From PALSA-270 sp963770915 (GTDB taxonomy: Bacteria > Acidobacteriota > Terriglobia > Terriglobales > Acidobacteriaceae), in NCBI GenBank assembly GCA_963770915.1, contig CAVYRG010000001.1, positions 3,968,001 to 4,032,000 on the forward strand: a DNA stretch of 64,000 nt, in the 5' to 3' direction. A program made the position numbers and the translations under genes. Below the pieces are notes generated by a model. The model saw only the letters and a program-made list of their open reading frames with translations. It was not told the DNA's origin and did no database searches. Every line of letters starts with the position of its first letter. Within the stretch, counting starts at the first letter, position 1. Shown in pieces: positions 25,811 through 35,096 of this stretch.

Positions 25811-26317
25811 TCAAGCCGAGGCGCTCTTGGCAGGTTCTCGCTGCGGCTTGCTTTGTTCCAGCGCCGCCAGCCGGATTTGCAAGATGCGCTCGCGAGACAG
25901 CGCGTCGGCAAGAGCGAGTTCGCGCGCCGCCAGCGCCTGGCGCAATTCGACAATCCTCCGCCCCAGGCGGACGCGAGCGCGCAATTCTTCCGGCTCGAAA
26001 GGCTTGGTCACGTAGTCGTCGGCGCCGGCGCGCAGTCCGGCAAGAATGTCGGCCGCGCTGTTTTTCGCCGTGAGCAAAATTAGGTACGCTCCCGCTGTCG
26101 CATGGTTCGCCCGGACCTCGCGGCAGATTTGCGGGCCGGCCATTCCCGGCATCACCCAATCCAGAATGGCCAATACCGGTGCGTCTGCCTGCTGCAGCAT
26201 GTTCCATGCTTCCATTCCGTCCTTTGCGGTGACGATTTCGCACTCTGAAGCCAGGACATGCCCCAACATGCGTAGGAAGAAAGGATCGTCTTCTGCGATC
26301 AGGACTTTCACTGGCAT
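25811..26317 (-). CDS. Orphan response regulator (receiver domain plus helical tail)
   Basis: 168 residues. The receiver domain has acidic Asp/Glu pair at 9-11 (AEDD), phosphoacceptor Asp53 (ILDWVMPGM), Thr83 (LLTAKN) and Lys105 (VTKPFEP). After residue ~125 a charged helical tail (RRIVELRQALAARELALADALSRERILQIRLAALEQ) looks like a coiled coil; in relatives this linker leads to a GGDEF domain, which is absent here. No DNA-binding domain is present. GGAG lies just upstream of ATG 26317. No histidine kinase is nearby. It precedes the efflux operon on the same strand, but a regulatory link is not shown. Confidence 0.88.
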   Translation of the reverse strand: MPVKVLIAEDDPFFLRMLGHVLASECEIVTAKDGMEAWNMLQQADAPVLAILDWVMPGMAGPQICREVRANHATAGAYLILLTAKNSAADILAGLRAGADDYVTKPFEPEELRARVRLGRRIVELRQALAARELALADALSRERILQIRLAALEQSKPQREPAKSASA

Positions 26318-26544
26318 CCCACTCCATTCATAGGCGGCTTTTTAGAACATCGCCCGTTTGAGCAGGTGACTTTAGTCTTTTGCTGACGGCGCTTTCGTGC
26401 GACTGGCTCGGCTGGGTACGGAGCCGCGAGCGGAGCACCCAAAATTAGAAGAATGTAAGCCGGAATCGGCGCAGGCTGGGCAAACCGGACCCGTACCAAA
26501 GTGTAATCCGATTCCTCGCGGCGCTGCTAGAATCGCTGTTGACC
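26318..26544. promoter_or_regulatory. Divergent intergenic region between response regulator and AMIN protein
   Basis: This gap must carry promoters for both directions. On the plus strand an extended -10 (TGCTAGAAT, 26525-26533) lies only 11 bases before the ATG at 26545, which would give an almost leaderless transcript. No convincing -35 is seen. Confidence 0.3.
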
Positions 26545-27489
26545 ATGCGGGGCTTTGCCAAGCAAACCCGGATTCACGGACTGGCTGCGCTGGCCGCTTT
26601 TGGCTTGATCGCGTCTGCCGCGGCCCAGGCTGCCGGCGTGCCGACGGCGACCATTCGCCGCGTAGACGTGCTGAATCGCGGCCAGAACTTCGAGATGGAA
26701 ATTCAGGCCAGCGATCCGATTCTGCCGCAAACTCAGGTAATTACCGGGCCGGACCGCTTAATCGTGGACTTTCCCCACGCTCTCCCCGGCCGCAGCTTGC
26801 ATCCCCTCATCGTTAGCGCGGGCGCGATCAAGGGCATTCGCATGGGATTATTCCAAAGCAACCCGCCCATCACCCGCGTCGTCGTCGATCTGAGATCTCC
26901 GCAGTCGTATCAGATTTTTCCTTCCGGGCGGAGCGTCATCGTCAAGATTATGCAGCAGGGCGGGCCGGCGGCTCAGGGCGGAACGGCTGCGCCCGTTGTC
27001 GCCATGGGAACACCGCCGCCGACAGCTCCGCCCCCGCCGCCTGCGCCTCGCGTCGAGGTCAGCTACACCAACGGCAAGCTGAGCATTTTGGCCAACCGCG
27101 GCACGCTCGGCGAGGTTCTGCGCCAGGTGCAGCGCCTCACGGGCGCCAGCGTATCCATCCCTCCCGGCGCCGACCAGGATCAGGTGGAAGCCGACATTCC
27201 TCCCGCTACGCCTCGCGAAGCGCTTTCCCGGCTACTGAACGGCTCTTCCTACAATGTGATTCTGCTGGGTTCCGGCTCCGATATGGCCAAAGTGACCAAG
27301 ATTATCTTGTCCCCTCGGGGAGCCGGAGTGGATGTGCCGACGAATTCTTTTCCCGCCACGGTCGCAGAGCCCACCGCCCAAGCCCAACCCGAGCCGCCTC
27401 CGGTAGAGGATGCTCCCGAACCCCAACAGCCAGAGCCCCCACCCCCACCTCCGCCTGACGATCAAGCGCCACCTGCTCCGCCGCAATAA
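26545..27489 (+). CDS. Secreted AMIN-domain protein with STN-like segment and Pro-rich tail
   Basis: 314 residues. Signal peptide to about residue 30 (AAAQA), then an AMIN domain (residues ~35-135: IRRVDVLNRGQNFEMEIQASD, RLIVDFPHA, ITRVVVDL, YQIFPSGRSVIVKI), as in PilQ and AmiC. A Pro-rich linker leads to VSYTNGKLSILANRGTLGEVL...TGASVSIPPG, resembling the short N-terminal domain of secretins and TonB receptors. The C-terminal 45 residues are almost only Pro, Glu and Gln. There is no secretin barrel, so it may be a stand-alone envelope accessory protein for pilus or cell-wall machinery. It converges with the Tad genes. Confidence 0.8.
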   Translation: MRGFAKQTRIHGLAALAAFGLIASAAAQAAGVPTATIRRVDVLNRGQNFEMEIQASDPILPQTQVITGPDRLIVDFPHALPGRSLHPLIVSAGAIKGIRMGLFQSNPPITRVVVDLRSPQSYQIFPSGRSVIVKIMQQGGPAAQGGTAAPVVAMGTPPPTAPPPPPAPRVEVSYTNGKLSILANRGTLGEVLRQVQRLTGASVSIPPGADQDQVEADIPPATPREALSRLLNGSSYNVILLGSGSDMAKVTKIILSPRGAGVDVPTNSFPATVAEPTAQAQPEPPPVEDAPEPQQPEPPPPPPPDDQAPPAPPQ

Positions 27490-27561
27490 GCGAGACCACC
27501 AACACGAGCACCGAGCTTTTTGGGATAGGCCTGACTTCCAGCCGGACCGCCGCCGGGTAGG

Positions 27562-28896
27562 CTACGGGTGAATCAGCCGCACCGGAATGGGTGAGGTGCC
27601 CCCGCCCGAGATAGGAGTTGCGGCGGGGTCCACGTTCGAGCCACAGGCGGAAATGTTGAGGACGGTGACTACGAGGTCCGCGTCATCATTGGTTTGCTGG
27701 AGAAAAGCCTGCATGAACCCGATCACCTTGACTTGGCCGGTCGCGGAATTGAGCAGCGTGGTGTCAATGATCGGCAGCGTAATGATCTGTTTGCTCGTGG
27801 TTACGAACTGCCCAGGAAATCTCGGGCTCTGGATTCGCATGGGGGTCGTGGCCGGGTTGCTTTCAAAACCCGTAACATCGATTGTGTCTTGTCCGGTGTC
27901 GTGGGAATCAATGGCGGTTCCGTTCATCAGGCACGACGCACCTTCGAGCGTACTCACCTGCCGGAGAAAACCCTGCTCAATGTGCACATTGGAAGTCGTA
28001 CTGCCGCATTGATACTGGTTCACGGTGTCGCAGCAGGCCACGCCCTCCGACATGTTGCTCGGCAGCCCTACCGAGCAAGAGGGACAAGTTCCGCTGATCG
28101 AGGCGAGGTTGGCAGGCAAGAAACCCACATAGGTGGGCGCCGAAAGTGTTAGGGGCAAGCTCGGTAGGCCGCATTTCGCCCCATGGCACTGCACCCAAAT
28201 GTGCGGCAATGTAATTTGCTCACCAATCACCCCTGTACCCGGGCCGGTCCACACGCCCGCGTTCGGGATCGTCCCGCTGGCTGGGTCGATAAACGGGCCG
28301 TTGGCGTGCGCCGGATCAAAATTCACTACCAGAAAAGGCTTTACGCAGCTCGGCCCCACCGGCGGCATGTTGGTCGCGCCAGTACCCGCATTTGACGAGT
28401 TGTACGCCTCCGCCGTGGCGTGCGCCGTCACCGTCGCCACAGTTCGCCCGAAGATTCTGGCAAAGAAGATCGGCAAATCCGTGCGTTGCACCGTGACTGT
28501 AACCTGCGGATTGCCGGGATGAGTCGTGAAATCAAATGTCGCCGTCAAATCCGGTACCACCCCGCCCACTTTGTTTTGCTGCAGTACGGCGCCCATGTAT
28601 CCAGTGTTGTTTGAATTTCCGGCGAGAGCTTGCGCCAGGAGGGGCAGATCGGTGTCAGCGGGGTCGGTGGTCGTTCCGGAATCGACGAACGCCCGTGCCC
28701 CCGCCAGTGCGGCGGCGTCGGCGGCGCGCTGGGCCTCGGTGCGGGCCACGTACAACGTGGTCGTGTCGATGGCCAGCGCCGCCACCGCGATCAGCACCAC
28801 CAGCGACATGGCCACTAGAGCCAGGGTCTGGCCGCGTTCGCCCGCGCGTTTCCGGATCGCTGGTTTTCGCGTCATTAGCCTATGCCTGTTCCTCAT
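27562..28896 (-). CDS. TadG-like pilus assembly protein
   Basis: 444 residues. The N-terminus (ERGQTLALVAMSLVVLIAVAALAIDTTTLYVARTEAQRAADAAALAGA) is the TadG-like Flp pilus domain: one membrane helix followed by the D-x-A-A-LAGA signature. The rest is a large exported region rich in Thr/Ser/Pro and cysteines (about a dozen), likely disulfide-bonded. TadG proteins tether or regulate Flp pili. ATG 28896 overlaps the stop of the TadE-like gene (ATGA). It is the last gene of a four-gene run. Confidence 0.85.
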   Translation of the reverse strand: MRNRHRLMTRKPAIRKRAGERGQTLALVAMSLVVLIAVAALAIDTTTLYVARTEAQRAADAAALAGARAFVDSGTTTDPADTDLPLLAQALAGNSNNTGYMGAVLQQNKVGGVVPDLTATFDFTTHPGNPQVTVTVQRTDLPIFFARIFGRTVATVTAHATAEAYNSSNAGTGATNMPPVGPSCVKPFLVVNFDPAHANGPFIDPASGTIPNAGVWTGPGTGVIGEQITLPHIWVQCHGAKCGLPSLPLTLSAPTYVGFLPANLASISGTCPSCSVGLPSNMSEGVACCDTVNQYQCGSTTSNVHIEQGFLRQVSTLEGASCLMNGTAIDSHDTGQDTIDVTGFESNPATTPMRIQSPRFPGQFVTTSKQIITLPIIDTTLLNSATGQVKVIGFMQAFLQQTNDDADLVVTVLNISACGSNVDPAATPISGGGTSPIPVRLIHP

Positions 28897-29495
28897 TGCA
28901 GATTCGGTGCGATGGCGGTGGTGCTAATCGTGCTTATACCGGCGTAGGTTGCGTTCGGCACCAGTAAACCAATCACACGGTTGAACTCCCACTGATACGG
29001 ATGGCCAATTGTGACCTGGGTGCTGATCACATTGATCGTATCCCCCCCGATGGTAGCGGGGAAGGACGCGCTGCCTCGGTCGATCGTCAGCGTCAGGTTT
29101 TGTCCGCCCGGACAGCCAGTATTCGCTGTATAGGTCCAAACCAGCGTCGGACCCTCGGCGGCCGTCGCCGTGGCCAGCCCGCAGTCGTCGATCCGGGCGG
29201 CCTTCAAATAAGAATCCACCTGATCTTTGATGGCGACGACGGAATCGGGCGTGCCGGGAGAATCGAGGTCATTTGTGGGTAGGGTTGAGCCAAAGCGGGC
29301 GCCCTCGCGCGAGGCTGCGCCCAGTTTTTGCTTCAGGTTTATGGCCGTACTGAAATCGAAGATTCCCACCACCAGCACCAGCAGCAAGGGCAAGGTGATG
29401 GCAAATTCCGCGATCGCGATAGCCTCAGTCCCCCTTAGCCGTTCGCACCCGGCGGCAAATGTGCGGGCTGCGCGCATGAGACGGAGGCGAAACAC
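28893..29495 (-). CDS. TadE-like pseudopilin/pilus assembly protein (second copy)
   Basis: 200 residues. The N-terminal segment GTEAIAIAEFAITLPLLLVLVVGIFDFS is a TadE signature: a Glu within the leader-helix border and one membrane helix, then REGARFGST. TadE proteins are prepilin-like and processed by a type IV prepilin peptidase. GTG 29495 shares its first base with the TAG stop of the preceding gene and has AGGAGGAGA in front; an in-frame frame upstream is not used. The C-terminal half ends in a bounded secreted domain (ISTISTTAIAPNLQ). Confidence 0.82.
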   Translation of the reverse strand: MFRLRLMRAARTFAAGCERLRGTEAIAIAEFAITLPLLLVLVVGIFDFSTAINLKQKLGAASREGARFGSTLPTNDLDSPGTPDSVVAIKDQVDSYLKAARIDDCGLATATAAEGPTLVWTYTANTGCPGGQNLTLTIDRGSASFPATIGGDTINVISTQVTIGHPYQWEFNRVIGLLVPNATYAGISTISTTAIAPNLQ

Positions 29496-30040
29496 TAGTT
29501 CTCCTCCTGCATCTGGGCGACGCTTTTGATATAAATCGGCTGATTCAAGGTCGTGAATGGAACATTGATAAATGTGAACTTGTACTGGAAGCTCACGACA
29601 ACCCCGCAAGCCGGAGGTCCCGTGCTGCCGGGGTTCAACTGAACGTTGGTGTAAACCGAAACCGCGTCACCAGGCGAGGGTGAGGTCAAAGTGCCGGGGC
29701 AGTTGCCCAGAGCAGGAGGTGGAGCTGGCGTGTATGCCGACACTTGGGTTACGTCAATGTGCGACGCCTGCAGGACCTCGTTCACGCGATTGACCACATC
29801 GGTGGTGGTCGGCGCGATCGGAGTGCAAGTCGCGCAAGTTGACGTCGCGCCCACCGCCGCCACGCGCGCTCCTTCCCGCGCCGCGTAGGTGACGGTGGTG
29901 TACACGTTGTAAGCGCGGCCGAAGAAAATAATTCCCAACAACATGGTGAACAGAACGGGCAACACCACCGCCACTTCGGCGATCTCGGAGCCGCCGTCGC
30001 ACGCCAGCCAATTCCACGCTGCTCTGGCTCTCATCTTCAT
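29495..30040 (-). CDS. TadE-like pseudopilin/pilus assembly protein (first copy)
   Basis: 181 residues. SEIAEVAVVLPVLFTMLLGIIFFGRAYNVYTTVTYAAREGARVAAV carries the TadE-type E-x-A/V helix and the AAREGAR motif right after it. The secreted part includes paired cysteines (STCATCTP; CPGT; ACGVV). Start at ATG 30040 or 30034; the upstream prepilin peptidase gene ends 4 bases earlier. Two TadE-like genes in tandem plus TadG is the usual minor-pilin set of a Tad locus. Confidence 0.82.
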   Translation of the reverse strand: MKMRARAAWNWLACDGGSEIAEVAVVLPVLFTMLLGIIFFGRAYNVYTTVTYAAREGARVAAVGATSTCATCTPIAPTTTDVVNRVNEVLQASHIDVTQVSAYTPAPPPALGNCPGTLTSPSPGDAVSVYTNVQLNPGSTGPPACGVVVSFQYKFTFINVPFTTLNQPIYIKSVAQMQEEN

Positions 30041-30044
30041 GCGC

Positions 30045-30575
30045 CTACAATTTCCCCCACGCTTGCCCGGCCGCGTAAAGAAACACAGCGAACGCCACCG
30101 CCACGCCAAAAGGCACTTTCAGGGACTGCGGGTTTTCCAGGGAAACCTCCGCATCCGGCAGATGCAGCGTGAAGAAGGCCGCCAGCATCCGCCAGAGATT
30201 TCGCAGAGCCTGCCGCGCCCTTCCTTTCCAAACGATCAGAATCACCGCCATCAGGCCCGCCAGCAATGCGGCCACAAAGAGAACATCCAGCAGACGCTCG
30301 GGGCCGAGAAACGCTCCCAGCGCGCCCACCAGCTTCCAATCCCCCGGGCCCAGGCTGCGCAGCAGGACAAATGGCAGCAACAGGCCCAGCCCCAACGCCG
30401 CTCCCAGCAAAGAAGTCTTGGCTCCAGCCCATTTTCCCACGACGGAGTTCAGCGCGATGCCCGCCGCCAGAGACGACACGGTCAGCCAATTGGGGATGCG
30501 CCGCCAGCGCCAGTCCGTGTATCCGCCAATCGCGGCTGGTAGCGTTGCCAGCATCCACACTCCTGCGCCTACCAT
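30045..30575 (-). CDS. Prepilin peptidase, TadV/CpaA type (A24 aspartic protease)
   Basis: About 176 residues of mostly membrane helices. The two conserved active-site aspartates are seen in YTDWRWRRIPNWLT and GPGDWKLVGALGA. This is the short form without an N-methyltransferase domain, as in CpaA/TadV, and it would cleave the TadE-like proteins encoded just downstream at their leader. ATG 30575 is chosen; TTG 30584 is an alternative. The Tad ATPase (TadA), TadB/C and secretin are not in this window, so they must be encoded elsewhere. Confidence 0.87.
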   Translation of the reverse strand: MVGAGVWMLATLPAAIGGYTDWRWRRIPNWLTVSSLAAGIALNSVVGKWAGAKTSLLGAALGLGLLLPFVLLRSLGPGDWKLVGALGAFLGPERLLDVLFVAALLAGLMAVILIVWKGRARQALRNLWRMLAAFFTLHLPDAEVSLENPQSLKVPFGVAVAFAVFLYAAGQAWGKL

Positions 30576-30791
30576 GCCCGTCAAAGGGGCCAGAACCGGT
30601 GTGCCGTATCAGAAGGCAGACTGTTGTGGGAGATGGAGTTAGCCATCCGAAGCTCCAGACCGGGCCGGACTCGGATCAGGCGGCCCCGAGGGCGGATTCT
30701 TGGCGAATTCTCACACAGCCGGATGGCCAAGTCAATGAATTCGGGTGTGCCGGGAACCCGTTCTGTTTCAAGCCATTGCCCGAATCGAAGC

Positions 30792-30820
30792 CAAGAAAAG
30801 CCCCGGCTTGCCGGGGCTTG
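30792..30820 (-). terminator. Rho-independent terminator after the S41 peptidase gene
   Basis: On the minus strand an 8-base-pair stem AGCCCCGG/CCGGGGCT with a 4-base loop is followed by TTTTCTT. It lies 22 bases past the stop of the S41 peptidase gene. The remaining part of the 30576-30841 gap shows no gene. Confidence 0.85.
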
Positions 30821-30841
30821 ATCGCAATCATGGCGAAAAGC

Positions 30842-32452
<1,611 letters not shown>

Positions 32453-32767
32453 CTTGAATATCCTTCAACAGGGGTGTGAAAAAAGCACGCCGCTACCCGG
32501 ATAAACGCAGTATAGCACGCTGCTGGCCGCCCTAATCCGGCCATTAAGACCCATGGTAACCAGGTCTAAAATGGGCTGGTTGCGGCTCTCTAATTAAGAT
32601 GCGGGCAAGCCAAAAAGGTACGCAAGTTTAATGCGATGACGAGTTTGCCGGGCGTGGTTTTGGAATCTCGCCGCGCTAGTTTAGGAGTTCTTCATGCCGG
32701 GGCACAGCGAGAAAAGTCTGTTCCCCTCCCTATCAGGGACAGAATTCTCGCCGCGCCCGGCGGAATG
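32453..32767. other. 315-base gene-free region with an imperfect hairpin
   Basis: Lies between two minus-strand genes. At 32707-32751 GCGAGAA pairs with TTCTCGC and the inner TCTGTTCCC/GGGACAGA with one bulge, so it may stop transcription of the upstream CsgG-like gene. A near-copy of the hairpin's right edge (GAATCTCGCCGCGC) also occurs at about 32662-32676. The part next to 32452 must hold the peptidase promoter, but I see no clear one. Confidence 0.4.
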
Positions 32768-33778
32768 CTATTCGGTAACGGTTTTTACCATGTCGCCGAT
32801 CTTGAATCCTGATCCCGAAACCACCGCGCAAACCGCGGATTGAGCATCCACGTCGGTGACTTTCACAACTCCGACTGGGGCGGTCATCTTGCGAATCACT
32901 TTACCGGTGGCAGGGTCTTTGATTTCGTGAGTCACCCGCATGACGCTTAGCTGGTCGCCGACCTTAACACCATCTTTTGTGCCCACATTGAGGATGACTT
33001 GCCCGCTATCCACCGCTGCCACAAGTCCTTCCACGACGACGGTGCGAACCATCACCTTATCGTTGTCGGCAATGAGTTCCGTTGTAAGCTGGTCGCTGGC
33101 TGCCTTGACTGCCTCCCCGATGATCGTGTTCTGAAAGTCGCTGCTGCCGAAATCCACGTTGCCGCCGCCGAAACCGTGCCAATTGCCGCCTCCGCCCAGC
33201 AGGGAAGTGCTGGAACGGGACGACTGCCCCGTTCCATCGGCCACTGCCATAATCTCACCGGTGTCGACGTTTACCAGGCGCGCGGTCAGGGCCACGTTGG
33301 CTTTGGAGTTCTTGTGGCCAAAGCCGCCGACGCCGAAGCCGTGCCAGTTGCCGCCTTGGCCGCCCACGCCGGTATTCTTGGTCTCATTGCCGAATTCGGT
33401 GATGCTGCCCACGACAATGGCATCGACCCCCAACATCTTTCCGATCTTGGCGGCGGTGGCCGGGTCAGCACGATCGCTGTTCGAAAAATTCTGCTCGGCC
33501 AATATCTTGTCCAACATCTGGCGTTCCACCACGCGGTAAGTGCCATCCTTCACCAGATTCGTTACCAGCAAGTCGGAGATTCCTTTGCCTATGTCCACAT
33601 CCTGGCCGAAAATGCCGGCCACCCCAGCGTGCACGGTGGCGTAGTCAAAATCGAGAATAGAAACCAATTTCTTCCGCCCTGTCGCCGGAGCGGCCGGGGC
33701 AGCCGTTGGCGTCTGTGCGCTTAGCCCGGCCGACATGACTAATGCGAAAGCCGCCACGAGCCACAAAAGCCTTTTCAT
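32768..33778 (-). CDS. CsgG/HfaB-family secreted protein with Gly-rich repeats
   Basis: 336 residues with a type I signal peptide (MKRLLWLVAAFALVMSAGLSAQ). The central region (LVSILDFDYATV, GISDLLVTNLVKDGTYRVVERQMLDKILAEQ, KMLGVDAIVVGSITEFG, NVALTARLVNVDTGEIMAVADG) is the CsgG fold. Unlike E. coli CsgG there is no lipidated Cys after the leader, so it is probably periplasmic. Two glycine-rich inserts share the octapeptide GGNWHGFG (residues 142-149 and 197-204). The C-terminal ~90 residues form an added beta domain (AVDSGQVILNVGTKDGVKVGDQL). AGGAG precedes ATG 33778. No other curli genes are present. Confidence 0.85.
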   Translation of the reverse strand: MKRLLWLVAAFALVMSAGLSAQTPTAAPAAPATGRKKLVSILDFDYATVHAGVAGIFGQDVDIGKGISDLLVTNLVKDGTYRVVERQMLDKILAEQNFSNSDRADPATAAKIGKMLGVDAIVVGSITEFGNETKNTGVGGQGGNWHGFGVGGFGHKNSKANVALTARLVNVDTGEIMAVADGTGQSSRSSTSLLGGGGNWHGFGGGNVDFGSSDFQNTIIGEAVKAASDQLTTELIADNDKVMVRTVVVEGLVAAVDSGQVILNVGTKDGVKVGDQLSVMRVTHEIKDPATGKVIRKMTAPVGVVKVTDVDAQSAVCAVVSGSGFKIGDMVKTVTE

Positions 33779-33973
33779 GGAATCACTCCTGTATGCCTTG
33801 GCCCGAGAAAACCCCAGAGAAAACCACGGCGTTGGATTTTGCCGGAATCTTATTTTCTGGAGCAGGCCGTGTCAACCGTGAAAGCGTTGAGGGAGGCGCT
33901 TTTTGAGGGCCTAGATTTCCACCTCGGATTGCCCTTGCCGCTCCGCGATTGCCGCCTCTCCGCTCAGGGCAGT

Positions 33974-34288
33974 ATGATGAAAGCTATGGGAACTCCGGAA
34001 ATGGTGTTCATTCTCGTTTTGGCCCTGGTTGTCTTCGGGCCGAAGCGGCTGCCCGAGATTGCGCGCCAGATCGGACGCATGATGAACGAGTTTAAGCGCG
34101 CGTCCAATGAATTCCGGGCCCAAATCGAGTCGGAGATTTCACAGTTGGACGAAGATCAGAAGCGCCAGATTCTCCCGCCCGCGGAACCGCCGCGAGGCGC
34201 AGTCCCGGCTTTGTCCGGCGTAGTGCTTCCCCCGGAACGGCCTTCGTTCTCTGAACCCGGCCCGGCCGGCAAGGCTCCCGATGCCTGA
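33974..34288 (+). CDS. tatA: Twin-arginine translocase TatA/TatB subunit
   Basis: About 104 residues. One N-terminal membrane helix and hinge (MVFILVLALVVFGPKRLPEIARQIGRMMNEFKRASNEFRAQI): the F-G-P-K-x-L-P hallmark and an amphipathic helix, then a charged and Pro-rich cytoplasmic tail. The Pro/Glu-rich tail length is intermediate between TatA and TatB. Starts are ATG 33974, 33977 or 33986. The end overlaps tatC by 8 bases. Together with TatC it exports folded, RR-signal proteins. The 195-base gap before it shows no other feature. Confidence 0.9.
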   Translation: MMKAMGTPEMVFILVLALVVFGPKRLPEIARQIGRMMNEFKRASNEFRAQIESEISQLDEDQKRQILPPAEPPRGAVPALSGVVLPPERPSFSEPGPAGKAPDA

Positions 34289-35096
34289 CATCGATCTCGA
34301 ATCCCCTCCCGGGGCGCCCGAAGCCCCCGAACCGGAAGAAAAGATGACCGCCATGGGATTCCTCGAGCATCTTGAGGAACTGCGGCGGCGGATCATCTAT
34401 TCCGCTATTTCGGTGGTCGTCGGGTTCTTCGCCTGCTGGAACTTCCACGAATACATCTTCGGCTTTGTGCAGCGCCCGGTGATGGAAGCGCTGCACGCGA
34501 ATCACTTGCCGGAGCAGTTGGTGTATTTGAATCCCACCGAGCCCTTCAATCTCTACCTGAAAGTGGCCTTTCTCGCCGGCTTGTTCGTGACCTCGCCGTT
34601 TGTGCTCTATCAGGTGTGGATGTTCATTTCGCCGGGGCTTTATCGCAACGAAAAGCGCTACGTGCTGCCGTTCATGTTCTCGACCGTCTTTCTGTTTCTG
34701 GCGGGCGGGATGTTCGCCTACAAGATGGTCTATCCGGCGGCGCTGAAATTCCTCATCGATTACGGCAAGCAGTTCACGCCCATGATCACGATCGGGGAAT
34801 ATACCGATCTTTTTCTGACCATCATGATTGGCATGGGCTTGATTTTTGAGATGCCAATTCTCGTCTTCTTCTTATCGCTTATGGGGATCGTGAGCGCAGG
34901 TTGGATGTGGCGGAATCTGCGTTACTCCATCCTGGTGATTTTCATCATTGCCGCAATCATTACTCCCACCACCGACATCATGAATATGTGCATTTTCGCG
35001 GCTCCTATGGTTGCTCTGTACGTGGTGAGCATCGGAATTGCCTGGCTGGTGCATCCCAAACAGCGGCGCGCGCGGCAGGCGCGGAAAGCAAAATGA
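34281..35096 (+). CDS. tatC: Twin-arginine translocase TatC subunit
   Basis: 271 residues with six membrane helices. Family motifs: MGFLEHLEELRRRIIYSA (first cytoplasmic loop), LNPTEPFNLYLKVAF, FVLYQVWMFISPGLYRNEKRYVLPF, and FEMPILVFFLSLMGIV. TatC recognises the twin-arginine signal. ATG 34281 overlaps the tatA end. The stop overlaps the following peptidase gene's ATG (ATGA). Confidence 0.94.
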   Translation: MPDIDLESPPGAPEAPEPEEKMTAMGFLEHLEELRRRIIYSAISVVVGFFACWNFHEYIFGFVQRPVMEALHANHLPEQLVYLNPTEPFNLYLKVAFLAGLFVTSPFVLYQVWMFISPGLYRNEKRYVLPFMFSTVFLFLAGGMFAYKMVYPAALKFLIDYGKQFTPMITIGEYTDLFLTIMIGMGLIFEMPILVFFLSLMGIVSAGWMWRNLRYSILVIFIIAAIITPTTDIMNMCIFAAPMVALYVVSIGIAWLVHPKQRRARQARKAK

